Shown here piece after piece: positions 8,176 to 15,869 of a stretch of DNA of 39,004 nt; the stretch's first letter is position 1; each line of letters starts with the position of its first letter. The notes below the pieces were generated by a model, which worked only from the letters and a program-made list of their open reading frames with translations, did not search any database and had not been told where the DNA came from. The translations under genes and the position numbers were made by a program. This DNA is from an uncultured Eubacteriales bacterium. GTDB taxonomy: Bacteria; Bacillota; Clostridia; Oscillospirales; Acutalibacteraceae. The DNA lies in contig OMYO01000018.1 of assembly GCA_900315285.1 (NCBI GenBank), positions 1 through 39,004 on the forward strand. Reading direction: 5' to 3'.

Positions 8176-8203
8176 TCTATACCAGAACATTTGTTCGTGT
8201 CAA
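8176..8203 (-). promoter_or_regulatory. SOS promoter with LexA box for polymerase-yolD operon
   Basis: Read on the minus strand, TTGACA (8203-8198) and TATAGA (8181-8176) are separated by 16 bp. The spacer contains CGAACAAATGTTC (8197-8185), which fits the Bacillus LexA consensus CGAAC-RNRY-GTTC at every position. A repressor bound there would block RNA polymerase. Transcription should start near 8169. Confidence 0.85.
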
Positions 8204-8269
8204 CGCCAAAAAGCGACAAAAATCGGACACAAAAGTGGTCATTTTCGGGGTGGATTTTCTGCCCCGCCG

Positions 8270-8278
8270 TGCTACAAT
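8270..8278 (+). promoter_or_regulatory. Candidate extended -10 promoter, distal, for the 8418 gene
   Basis: TGCTACAAT fits an extended -10 element (TGnTAtAAT). No convincing -35 lies 16-18 bp upstream. It would give a leader of about 130 bases. Confidence 0.35.
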
Positions 8279-8341
8279 GTAGTCTTCCGGATTGATAAAA
8301 CAACATTGCCGAAAGTGTTCATAGAAACCAAGAATGTTTCG

Positions 8342-8350
8342 TGTTACAAT
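8342..8350 (+). promoter_or_regulatory. Candidate extended -10 promoter, proximal, for the 8418 gene
   Basis: TGTTACAAT fits an extended -10 element and no -35 is evident. The resulting leader contains a 9-bp hairpin, GATTTCCCG (8380-8388) with CGGGAAGTC (8394-8402), ending three bases before the ribosome binding site. The hairpin may influence translation or mRNA stability. Confidence 0.4.
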
Positions 8351-8417
8351 ACATGTCTTGGAAAACATTGAGTACGTCTGATTTCCCGTATTTCGGGAAG
8401 TCAAAGTGAGGTTTTAT

Positions 8418-11400
8418 ATGGATCGTCAGTACAGACTGGGAATCGACATCGGTTCCACCACTGTAAAAATTGCCATTCTGGATGAGGAGGACAATATCTG
8501 TTTCTCCGACTACAAGCGGCATTTTGCCAACATCCAGGAAACACTTGCCGACCTTCTTGTCGAGGCCAGAGAGGAGCTGGGCTCCATTCCGCTCCGCGCC
8601 GTCATCACAGGTTCCGGCGGACTCACGCTGGCAAAGCATCTCGACGTCCCGTTCACCCAGGAGGTCGTGGCGGTGGCCACATCCCTCAAGGCGTATGCGC
8701 CGCAGTGCGACGTTGCCATTGAGCTGGGCGGCGAGGACGCGAAAATCATATATTTCACCGGCGGCATCGACCAGCGCATGAACGGAATCTGCGCCGGCGG
8801 CACCGGTTCCTTCATAGACCAAATGGCCGACCTGCTGCAGACCGACGCGTCCGGTCTCAACAAGTATGCGGAAAACTATCAGATGATCTATCCCATAGCG
8901 GCCCGCTGCGGCGTATTCGCCAAGACCGACATCCAGCCCCTCATCAACGAGGGCGCCACGAAAGAGGACCTCTCGGCCTCCATCTTCCAGGCCGTCGTCA
9001 ACCAGACCATCTCCGGTCTGGCCTGCGGCAAGCCCATCCGCGGAAACGTAGCTTTCTTAGGCGGTCCGCTCCATTTCCTGCCGGAGCTCCGTAAAGCGTT
9101 CATCCGCACGCTGAAGCTTACGGATGACGAGATCATTGCGCCGGAGAACTCCCATCTGTTCGCCGCCATCGGTTCGGCTATGAATGCGAAGCAGGAGGAT
9201 GCTGTCGTCTCCATCGACGAGTACATCGCCCGCCTCCATTCCGGGGTGCAGATGGACGCGGAGATCAAGCGCATGGACCCCCTGTTCCACGACAAAGCCG
9301 AGTATGAGGCCTTCTCAGAGCGCCACGCCAAGGCGAAGGTCAAGCGCGGTGACATCAGCAGCTACCACGGCAAATGCTATCTCGGCATTGACGCCGGCTC
9401 CACCACGACAAAGGTGGCGGTCATCTCGGAGAGCGGCAAGCTGCTCTACACTTTCTACGACAACAATAACGGTTCGCCTATCATTGCGGCCCAGAAGGCC
9501 ATCCTGGAACTGAAGGAACAGCTTCCGGAGGACGCAGAAATTGCGTGGTCCTGCTCCACCGGCTACGGCGAGGCGCTCCTCAAGTCCGCATTCCAGCTGG
9601 ACGAGGGCGAAGTGGAGACCATCTCCCACTACTATGCGGCTGCGTTCTTCGACAAGGACGTGGACTGCATCCTCGACATCGGCGGTCAGGACATGAAGTG
9701 CATCCACATCAAGGACGGCACTGTCGACTCCGTACAGCTCAACGAGGCATGTTCCTCCGGCTGCGGCTCGTTCATTGAGAACTTCGCAAAATCTCTTGGC
9801 TACGGCGTCAAGGACTTCGCCAAAGAGGCGCTGTTCGCCGAGAGCCCCACAGACCTCGGTACCCGCTGCACGGTCTTCATGAACTCCAACGTCAAGCAGG
9901 CCCAGAAGGAGGGCGCCTCTGTCGCCGACATCTCCGCCGGCCTTGCCTACTCTGTCATTAAGAACGCCCTATATAAGGTCATCAAGGTCACCAGCGCCAA
10001 GGATCTCGGACAGCACATCGTCGTCCAGGGCGGTACATTCTATAACGACGCGGTTCTGCGCGCCTTCGAGAAACTTCTGGACGCCGATGTCGTCCGTCCG
10101 GACATTGCCGGCGTCATGGGCGCCTTCGGCGCCGCCCTCATCGCCCGCGAGCGCTACCATGTGGCGGAGGAATTCGCCATGGAGGGGAAGATCACCGAGC
10201 ACGACTCCCGCAAGTCGCGCCCGCGGGAATTCCGCTCCACGAAGGTCGTGGACGGCCATGTCGTCTCGTCCATGATGTCCCTCGACGACATCATCTCCCT
10301 GGAGTACACCACGTCCATGGACCGCTGCCAGGGCTGCAACAACCACTGCATTCTCACCATCAACGACTTCGGCGACGACCGGAAGTTCATCTCCGGAAAC
10401 CGCTGTGAGCGGGGCCTCGGCAAAGAGCGCGTCAAAAACGAGATGCCGAACCTGTTCCAGTATAAGCTGCGCCGCATGTTCGGCTATCGGCCCCTCAAGA
10501 AGGAGGAGGCCACCCGTGGCGAGGTGGGCATCCCGCGTGTCCTCAACATGTATGAGAACTACCCGTTCTGGGCCACGTTCTTCAAGGAGCTGAAGTTCCG
10601 CACGGTACTCTCTCCCCTCTCCACCCGGAAGATCTACGAGATGGGCATCGAGTCCATCCCCTCGGAGTCCGAGTGCTATCCGGCCAAGCTGACCCACGGG
10701 CATATCGAGTGGCTCATCGCCCACGGCCAGAAATTTATCTTCATGCCGAGCATCCCGTATGAGCGCGAGGAGACGCCGGACGCCACGAACCACTTCAACT
10801 GCCCCATCGTCACATCCTACGCGGAGAACATCAAGAACAACGTCGAGTCCATCCCCGAGAACAGCATCATGTTCATGCACCCGTTCATGGCCTTCACCAA
10901 TGAGAAGGTCCTGACGGACATCCTTGTGCGCACGTTCACCGAGGACCATATGATTCTCGACGCCATCCGCCCCGTCGGCGACCTGACTGAGGAGAAAATC
11001 CTCGACCGCTTCCATGAGATGAACTTCACGAAGGAAGAGGTGGCAGCAGCCGCCCACAAGGCCTGGCTTGAACTTATGCAGTCCAAGACCGACATTGAAG
11101 AGAAGGGCGAGGAGACCCTGCAGTGGATGCAGGAGACCGGTCACCGGGGCATCGTCCTCGCCGGCCGCCCCTACCACTGCGACCCCGAGGTCAACCACGG
11201 CATTCCGGAGCTCATCAACTCCTATCACTTTGCGATCCTCACCGAGGACTCGGTGGCCCACCTGGCCGAGGTGGACCGCCCGACTATTGCCACCGACCAG
11301 TGGATGTACCATACGAGACTGTATCGCGCGGCATCCTATGTGAAGACCCGGGACGACCTGGACCTCATCCAGCTGAACTCCTTCGGCTGCGGCCTCGACG

Positions 11401-12878
11401 CCGTCACCGCCGACCAGGTCCGGGACATCCTGACCGGCTCCGATAAGATCTACACCCTCCTGAAGATCGACGAGGTCAACAACCTCGGCGCCGCCCGCAT
11501 CCGCGTCCGCTCCCTTTTGGCCGCCATCCGGGTCCGCGCCCAGACCGGCTACTCCCGGGAGGTCCACGACGCCGCCTACCACCGTTCCGAGTTCACGAAG
11601 CAGATGCGCAAGGACCGCTACACCATCCTGGCGCCGCAGATGTCCCCCATCCATTTTGACATCCTCGAGCCGGTATTCCGCGCCAACGGCTACGACCTGG
11701 TCATCCTCCAGAACGACAACCGCAGTGCCGTCGACTCCGGCCTCAAATACGTCAACAATGACGCCTGCTACCCGTCCATCATTGTCGTGGGACAGGTCAT
11801 GAGTGCCCTGCAGTCCGGCAAGTACGACCTGGACCACACCGCCGTCCTCATGACCCAGACCGGCGGTGGCTGCCGCGCCTCCAACTACGTCGGCTTCTTC
11901 CGCCGTGCCCTCGAGCGGGCCGGCATGGAGAACATCCCGGTCATCTCCCTGAACGCCAACGGCATGGAGACAAACCCGGGTTTCAAGGTCAGCATCCCGC
12001 TGCTCATCAACGCCATGGAGGCCCTCGCCTACGGTGACATCTTTATGCGCGTATTGTACGCCACAAGGCCCTACGAGCTCGTTGAGGGCTCGGCCGATGA
12101 ACTTCATGCCAAGTGGGAAGAAATCTGCAAGAAGTCCGTCACAAAGAAAACGGCGGGCTTTGCCGAATATGTGAAGAACGTCAAGGGAATCATCCGGGAC
12201 TTCGACAACCTTCCGCGCAAGGAGGGTGTCGTGAAGCCGAGAGTCGGCATCGTCGGCGAAATCCTCGTCAAGTTCTCCCCTCTCGCCAACAACCACATCG
12301 TGGAGCTGCTGGAGGCCGAGGGCGCCGAAGCCGTCATGCCGGACCTGCTGGACTTCCTGTTCTACTGCATGTACAACCAGAAATATAAATATGAGCATCT
12401 CGGCGGCCGTCAGGACTACAAGTTCTGGGCCGGCATCGGCATCAAGGCCCTCGAGAAATTCCGGAACACAGCCCGCACCGAGCTCGAGAAGTCCAAACAC
12501 TTCACGCCGCCGGCGCACATTGAGCATCTGGCGGAAATGGCCGCTCCCCATGTCGGCATCGGCAACGAGACCGGCGAGGGGTGGTTCCTGACCGGCGAAA
12601 TGATGGAGCTCCTCGACGAGGGCGTCCCCAACATCGTCTGCTGCCAGCCCTTCGGCTGTCTGCCAAACCACGTCGTCGGAAAGGGCGTCATCAAGGAGCT
12701 GCGCGCATCGCACCCGGACGCCAACATCATCGCGGTGGACTACGACCCCAGTGCCTCGGAGGTCAACCAGCTGAACCGCATCAAGCTCATGCTGAACACG
12801 GCCCAGAAGAACCTGGAGCAGGAGCAGAGCGAAGATACCCTGTCCGAGTCCGAACCGGAGCTCGTCCACGCAAACTAA
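8418..12878 (+). CDS. Giant 2-hydroxyacyl-CoA dehydratase-activase-related fusion protein
   Basis: This 1486-residue protein contains two BadF/BcrA/HgdC-type ATPase domains. The first spans about residues 5-265 (GIDIGSTTVKIAIL) and the second about 318-575 (GIDAGSTTTKVAVI). A cysteine motif CQGCNNHC lies near 635, followed by a DUF2229-type region (about 690-900) and a C-terminal region with conserved Cys segments, such as NNDACYPS and CCQPFGCLPNH, related to dehydratase D-subunits. Activases use ATP to push one electron onto a dehydratase from a [4Fe-4S] cluster held between two subunits. Both domains keep the two expected cysteines (about 126/164 and 444/482), so an internal pseudodimer could hold one cluster. 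ATG 8418 was chosen for GTGAGG six bases upstream. The substrate is unknown. Confidence 0.85.
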   Translation: MDRQYRLGIDIGSTTVKIAILDEEDNICFSDYKRHFANIQETLADLLVEAREELGSIPLRAVITGSGGLTLAKHLDVPFTQEVVAVATSLKAYAPQCDVAIELGGEDAKIIYFTGGIDQRMNGICAGGTGSFIDQMADLLQTDASGLNKYAENYQMIYPIAARCGVFAKTDIQPLINEGATKEDLSASIFQAVVNQTISGLACGKPIRGNVAFLGGPLHFLPELRKAFIRTLKLTDDEIIAPENSHLFAAIGSAMNAKQEDAVVSIDEYIARLHSGVQMDAEIKRMDPLFHDKAEYEAFSERHAKAKVKRGDISSYHGKCYLGIDAGSTTTKVAVISESGKLLYTFYDNNNGSPIIAAQKAILELKEQLPEDAEIAWSCSTGYGEALLKSAFQLDEGEVETISHYYAAAFFDKDVDCILDIGGQDMKCIHIKDGTVDSVQLNEACSSGCGSFIENFAKSLGYGVKDFAKEALFAESPTDLGTRCTVFMNSNVKQAQKEGASVADISAGLAYSVIKNALYKVIKVTSAKDLGQHIVVQGGTFYNDAVLRAFEKLLDADVVRPDIAGVMGAFGAALIARERYHVAEEFAMEGKITEHDSRKSRPREFRSTKVVDGHVVSSMMSLDDIISLEYTTSMDRCQGCNNHCILTINDFGDDRKFISGNRCERGLGKERVKNEMPNLFQYKLRRMFGYRPLKKEEATRGEVGIPRVLNMYENYPFWATFFKELKFRTVLSPLSTRKIYEMGIESIPSESECYPAKLTHGHIEWLIAHGQKFIFMPSIPYEREETPDATNHFNCPIVTSYAENIKNNVESIPENSIMFMHPFMAFTNEKVLTDILVRTFTEDHMILDAIRPVGDLTEEKILDRFHEMNFTKEEVAAAAHKAWLELMQSKTDIEEKGEETLQWMQETGHRGIVLAGRPYHCDPEVNHGIPELINSYHFAILTEDSVAHLAEVDRPTIATDQWMYHTRLYRAASYVKTRDDLDLIQLNSFGCGLDAVTADQVRDILTGSDKIYTLLKIDEVNNLGAARIRVRSLLAAIRVRAQTGYSREVHDAAYHRSEFTKQMRKDRYTILAPQMSPIHFDILEPVFRANGYDLVILQNDNRSAVDSGLKYVNNDACYPSIIVVGQVMSALQSGKYDLDHTAVLMTQTGGGCRASNYVGFFRRALERAGMENIPVISLNANGMETNPGFKVSIPLLINAMEALAYGDIFMRVLYATRPYELVEGSADELHAKWEEICKKSVTKKTAGFAEYVKNVKGIIRDFDNLPRKEGVVKPRVGIVGEILVKFSPLANNHIVELLEAEGAEAVMPDLLDFLFYCMYNQKYKYEHLGGRQDYKFWAGIGIKALEKFRNTARTELEKSKHFTPPAHIEHLAEMAAPHVGIGNETGEGWFLTGEMMELLDEGVPNIVCCQPFGCLPNHVVGKGVIKELRASHPDANIIAVDYDPSASEVNQLNRIKLMLNTAQKNLEQEQSEDTLSESEPELVHAN

Positions 12879-12889
12879 GGCATAAAAAA

Positions 12890-12929
12890 TACACTGCAGG
12901 AACCTTACAACCTGCAGTGTAATTTTTTT
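12890..12929. terminator. Bidirectional rho-independent terminator
   Basis: ACACTGCAGG (12891-12900) and CCTGCAGTGT (12911-12920) form a perfect 10-bp stem with a 10-base loop. Seven T follow on the plus strand (12923-12929), and a TATTTTTTAT tract follows on the minus strand. It serves both the giant fusion gene and the convergent small regulator gene. Confidence 0.9.
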
Positions 12930-12937
12930 GCGTCTTT

Positions 12938-13159
12938 TTATTCCTCGGACTCCCGGGGGTCGGGAACATATTCCACGATTTCTCCCGGTTGGCGATTCAG
13001 CAGCTCACAGATCCGGTTGAGACTCTTCATGCCAATCATCTCACCCGTGCGAAGGCGCTGCATGACCGACTGGCTCAGGATGTTGTCATGCCAGATAACC
13101 GTGCTGTTGTACCCGGCCTTCTTCAACTCCTCGAGGACATTGATACGGTAGACTATCAT
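12938..13159 (-). CDS. Small Cro/CI-type DNA-binding regulator
   Basis: The 73-residue protein is a single Cro/CI (XRE, HTH_26-like) helix-turn-helix domain. It opens INVLEELKKAGYNST, the recognition part is around ILSQSVMQRLRTGE, and the end is SLNRICELLNRQPGEIVEYVPD, a frequent closing pattern of these one-domain regulators. It probably binds operators as a dimer; the targets are unknown. The ATG has GGGAG about nine bases upstream and a clear promoter. The gene is monocistronic, with terminators on both sides. Confidence 0.82.
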   Translation of the reverse strand: MIVYRINVLEELKKAGYNSTVIWHDNILSQSVMQRLRTGEMIGMKSLNRICELLNRQPGEIVEYVPDPRESEE

Positions 13160-13188
13160 TCTCTCATCGCTCCCTTTATGGTTTATAA

Positions 13189-13217
13189 ATAATATAGCAA
13201 AATTATCTGAGTGTAAA
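13189..13217 (-). promoter_or_regulatory. Promoter of the small Cro/CI regulator
   Basis: On the minus strand TTTACA (13217-13212) and TATTAT (13194-13189) are 17 bp apart, about 30 bases before the start codon, in a strongly AT-rich stretch. Confidence 0.6.
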
Positions 13218-13249
13218 ATAATTGGACAATTTTTTGTACAATAAAGGGA

Positions 13250-13282
13250 AACTCGCCGGCAGAAGACTGTCGGCGAGTTTTT
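13250..13282. terminator. Terminator after the radical SAM gene
   Basis: AACTCGCCGGCAG (13250-13262) pairs with CTGTCGGCGAGTT (13267-13279) with one G-T pair and a 4-base loop. It lies 25 bases beyond the stop of the minus-strand radical SAM gene. The minus-strand tail is TCCCTTTATTG, and the plus-strand tail has five T. Confidence 0.75.
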
Positions 13283-13304
13283 GATTATTAACTTTCAGAG
13301 TCAA

Positions 13305-14795
13305 TTAGTCTCCGGCCTTTGCGACCTTTCTATTCTGCTCCTCCGGGAAACCGGCGAGCTCCGGATCCTCGGTGTGGGCCTTATCATAGTTTGCATAAAC
13401 CGGTTTGTAGTGCTTCATGCTCTTCCAGGTCTCCTCCGCAACGGGAGCCCACTCTCTGGCATAGTCGTAGCACTTGCCGCAGAGATGCTCGGCGCTCTCA
13501 TAGGATTCCTGGTTCGTGCTCTTGGCACCGGTGCGGGCCACAATGTCCTGGAGATAATACGGGTTCTCCAGCATAGGGCATGGGCGGAAATGGTTCCGGT
13601 TATAGGGCTGCGATGCACGATAGGTCTGGAACAGCGGGCTCTGCAGGATTTCGAGCAGGCTCTTCTCCTTGATGTTGGAGTCGCTGTAATGGATGAATAC
13701 GCAGGGCTCTGCGTCTCCGGCAGAGTTGATGTGGAAGTACTGACGGCCGCCGGCGATGCAGCCGTTCACATACTCACCGTCATTCTGGAAATCCATGGGG
13801 AAGAACTCAATGTCGCACTTCGGGTCACGGATATGACGGATGCGCTTGATGATTTCCACACGCTGCTCCGGAGTCGGAAGCAGGTCGGTAACCGCGTTGT
13901 TGCCGACAGGCATATAGTGGAAGAAGAAGCCGAGGCGGGCGCCCTTCTCCGACAGGAAGCGGAAGAACTCGTCGCTGGTGACGGCGTCGAGGTTGTATTT
14001 GGTGTAGCAGACTGAGGTGCCGAAGATGATACCGTACTTCTTCAGCATGTCCATGGCGCGGATGACAGCCTGATAGTGGCCGTCGCCGCGGCGGGCGTCG
14101 TTCGTCTCCTCAGAGCCCTCGACGGACAGGAAGAATGTGATATTTCCGACCCGGACGACCTCTTTGCAGAAGTCCTCATCAATGAGGGTGGAGTTGGTGA
14201 AGATGCCGATTTCACTGTACGGATGCGCGTCAGCAAGACGGATGATGTCTTTCTTGCGGACAAGCGGCTCACCGCCGGTCAGAAGATAGAGATGGACACC
14301 GAGCTCCTCGCCCTGTGTCATGATGCGGTCCATTTCCTCATAGGTCAGGTTGTCCTTGTGACCATAGGTGCCGGACCAGCAGCCCTCGCAGTGCATATTG
14401 CAGGCAGAGGTCGGGTCAAACAGGATGAGCATGGGCACATTGCAGTTGTATTTCTCCCGGTTCGCATGGACCTGCTTGGAGCCGCGGAGAAGCATTTCGT
14501 AGCCGACATTCAGCACGGTGGTCTTGAGCACATGCTTGTCAGACTCGTCGATGACGCGGTTGATATAGTTGATCCAGCGGCTGTTTGGGTCGTCGATTTG
14601 ACGGCGGACGGAGTCAAAGCGCTCTTTGTACTTGTCCTCCTTCCAGAATTTTGCGACGAAGTCGACGATGTGCTTATAGCTGAGTCGCTTACCGGCGTTG
14701 TCTTTCCGTGAGAGGCGGTGAAGAAGAACGTCGATCATCATTCCAGCGGCCTTGCGCTCCACGGAATGAGACAGGCTGTTGGTATTTGCTGCCAT
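13305..14795 (-). CDS. Radical SAM/SPASM-like iron-sulfur enzyme
   Basis: The radical SAM motif CxxxCxxC appears as CNMHCEGC at about residues 131-138, preceded by LFDPTSA. It is followed by the LLTGGEPLVR segment that binds the S-adenosylmethionine amino group. A C-terminal cysteine set (GCIAGG, EPCVF, RPCPM and CGKC) suggests a SPASM or twitch auxiliary-cluster domain. Such proteins modify peptides or make cofactors, but no precursor peptide or pathway gene was recognised nearby, so the substrate is unknown. The ATG at 14795 was chosen because GGAGG lies eight bases upstream; the frame continues upstream to 14888. It has its own promoter and a striking inverted repeat in the leader. Confidence 0.83.
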   Translation of the reverse strand: MAANTNSLSHSVERKAAGMMIDVLLHRLSRKDNAGKRLSYKHIVDFVAKFWKEDKYKERFDSVRRQIDDPNSRWINYINRVIDESDKHVLKTTVLNVGYEMLLRGSKQVHANREKYNCNVPMLILFDPTSACNMHCEGCWSGTYGHKDNLTYEEMDRIMTQGEELGVHLYLLTGGEPLVRKKDIIRLADAHPYSEIGIFTNSTLIDEDFCKEVVRVGNITFFLSVEGSEETNDARRGDGHYQAVIRAMDMLKKYGIIFGTSVCYTKYNLDAVTSDEFFRFLSEKGARLGFFFHYMPVGNNAVTDLLPTPEQRVEIIKRIRHIRDPKCDIEFFPMDFQNDGEYVNGCIAGGRQYFHINSAGDAEPCVFIHYSDSNIKEKSLLEILQSPLFQTYRASQPYNRNHFRPCPMLENPYYLQDIVARTGAKSTNQESYESAEHLCGKCYDYAREWAPVAEETWKSMKHYKPVYANYDKAHTEDPELAGFPEEQNRKVAKAGD

Positions 14796-14861
14796 AGTTG
14801 GTTCCTCCAATACATTTGGTACAGATAACTGATCCCCCATGATCAGTAAAAAGAAATCAGA

Positions 14862-14895
14862 GGCAAATTTGCAACACTTAAATTGCAAATTTGCC
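14862..14895. promoter_or_regulatory. Paired palindromic operator or leader stem upstream of the radical SAM gene
   Basis: GGCAAATTTGCAA (14862-14874) and TTGCAAATTTGCC (14883-14895) are perfect 13-bp inverted arms around 8 bases. Each arm contains the self-complementary 10-mer GCAAATTTGC (14863-14872 and 14885-14894), with centres 22 bp apart, about two helical turns. This suits two repressor dimers on one face of DNA, just downstream of the predicted promoter. An RNA stem is the alternative. Confidence 0.65.
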
Positions 14896-14920
14896 CTCTA
14901 ATGTTCGATACCACTATCTC

Positions 14921-14949
14921 ACTATAATCTTATTTTTTACAAAAGTCAT
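14921..14949 (-). promoter_or_regulatory. Candidate promoter of the radical SAM gene
   Basis: On the minus strand ATGACT (14949-14944) and TATAGT (14926-14921) are 17 bp apart. The -35 is imperfect. The double palindrome would begin about 20 bases after the transcription start. Confidence 0.5.
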
Positions 14950-14998
14950 TTCACAAAATAAAAATTGTGTCTAAACGCCAGACGCCCGCTGGAATCCG

Positions 14999-15805
14999 TC
15001 ATTTCACGGTTCTCTGTTCGACACCTTTTCCCTCCTGGAGCCGCGCCCGGAGACTGGCCGGAAGGTGGTAAGACGGCACATCATAGGTGATCTTCGTCTG
15101 CATGAGATTCACGGTGGTTCCGTTGCTCCGTACGATAAAGACGTCCATGGAAGTGATTTCATACAGATACGGAATCATATGATATTCAATAATACAGGTG
15201 TCCTTCGCGGAGAACGTCTCGCCGGGGTTAAAGTCACTGGCAGACTGGTCAATGCTGCTCATTGGAACCTTCGTCTTTACGATAAATTCCTTGTCCTCCG
15301 TGGAAGCACTGATGATAAACTCCCCATCATAACCGGTAAAGATAATATGATTCCGGATATTGGCAGCATAGTTCCGGTAAGAGTTGTTATAGAAGCTGGT
15401 CATATAAGGCCTGTTCTTGGAGGCGTCCTTTCCGACCTCCGAACCGCTTGCCACAACAGAGATGTTGCCCTTGCTGTCCCTATAAGCATACTGCCTGCTG
15501 TCCCCGTATACTGTGGCGGAGAAGACCTCGTTTCCAGAGATGTCCATGCAGACCGTACGCCGCTGGACCGAGCGGTGGTTCAGCAGGAGTGCATCCAGTC
15601 GATTTTGCCGATAAATGGCGTCCAACAGCATTTCCTCAGAGGTGTTCTCCTCGCTGTGGTGATTGAGTTCCTCCGAGACCCGGGTGGTGGACAGCGGAGC
15701 CGTGTCCCGCTTGTCCTCCTTCCCGCCGCATCCTGCGAGGGAGAGGAGAAGCACAAGGCACAGCACAGCCGCCAGTGCGGCGCGCAAGGCATGTCTGTAA
15801 TTCAT
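14999..15805 (-). CDS. Predicted lipoprotein of unknown function
   Basis: This 268-residue protein starts MNYRHALRAAL and has a hydrophobic signal ending in a lipobox, LSLAGC, with Cys near residue 26. It should be lipid-anchored on the outer face of the cell membrane. The mature part is polar and probably beta-rich, with repeated Asn/Tyr-rich stretches (YNNSYRNYAANIRN), and no catalytic motif was recognised. The ATG at 15805 was preferred over one four codons upstream because GGAG then lies six bases before it. A strong promoter overlaps the end of sbcC, so the gene can be expressed separately. Confidence 0.75.
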   Translation of the reverse strand: MNYRHALRAALAAVLCLVLLLSLAGCGGKEDKRDTAPLSTTRVSEELNHHSEENTSEEMLLDAIYRQNRLDALLLNHRSVQRRTVCMDISGNEVFSATVYGDSRQYAYRDSKGNISVVASGSEVGKDASKNRPYMTSFYNNSYRNYAANIRNHIIFTGYDGEFIISASTEDKEFIVKTKVPMSSIDQSASDFNPGETFSAKDTCIIEYHMIPYLYEITSMDVFIVRSNGTTVNLMQTKITYDVPSYHLPASLRARLQEGKGVEQRTVK

Positions 15806-15839
15806 TCCTAACTCCATCTAAAAATATGATTCTGATGGT

Positions 15840-15868
15840 ATTATCCGATATTTTACAGAGCTTTTCAA
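15840..15868 (-). promoter_or_regulatory. Promoter of the lipoprotein gene
   Basis: On the minus strand TTGAAA (15868-15863) and GATAAT (15845-15840) are exactly 17 bp apart. The predicted leader is about 28 bases. Confidence 0.75.
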
Positions 15869-15869
15869 G

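Noticed and set aside
9969..12869. A 966-codon open frame antisense to the giant fusion gene
   Set aside because: High GC and codon bias of the sense gene leave the antisense frame open. It has no recognisable domain, no ribosome binding site, and overlaps a gene with clear catalytic motifs.
14930..14998. Terminator of the lipoprotein gene
   Set aside because: Only a short 4-bp stem (GTCT/AGAC) precedes the T-rich stretch on the minus strand, too weak to list.
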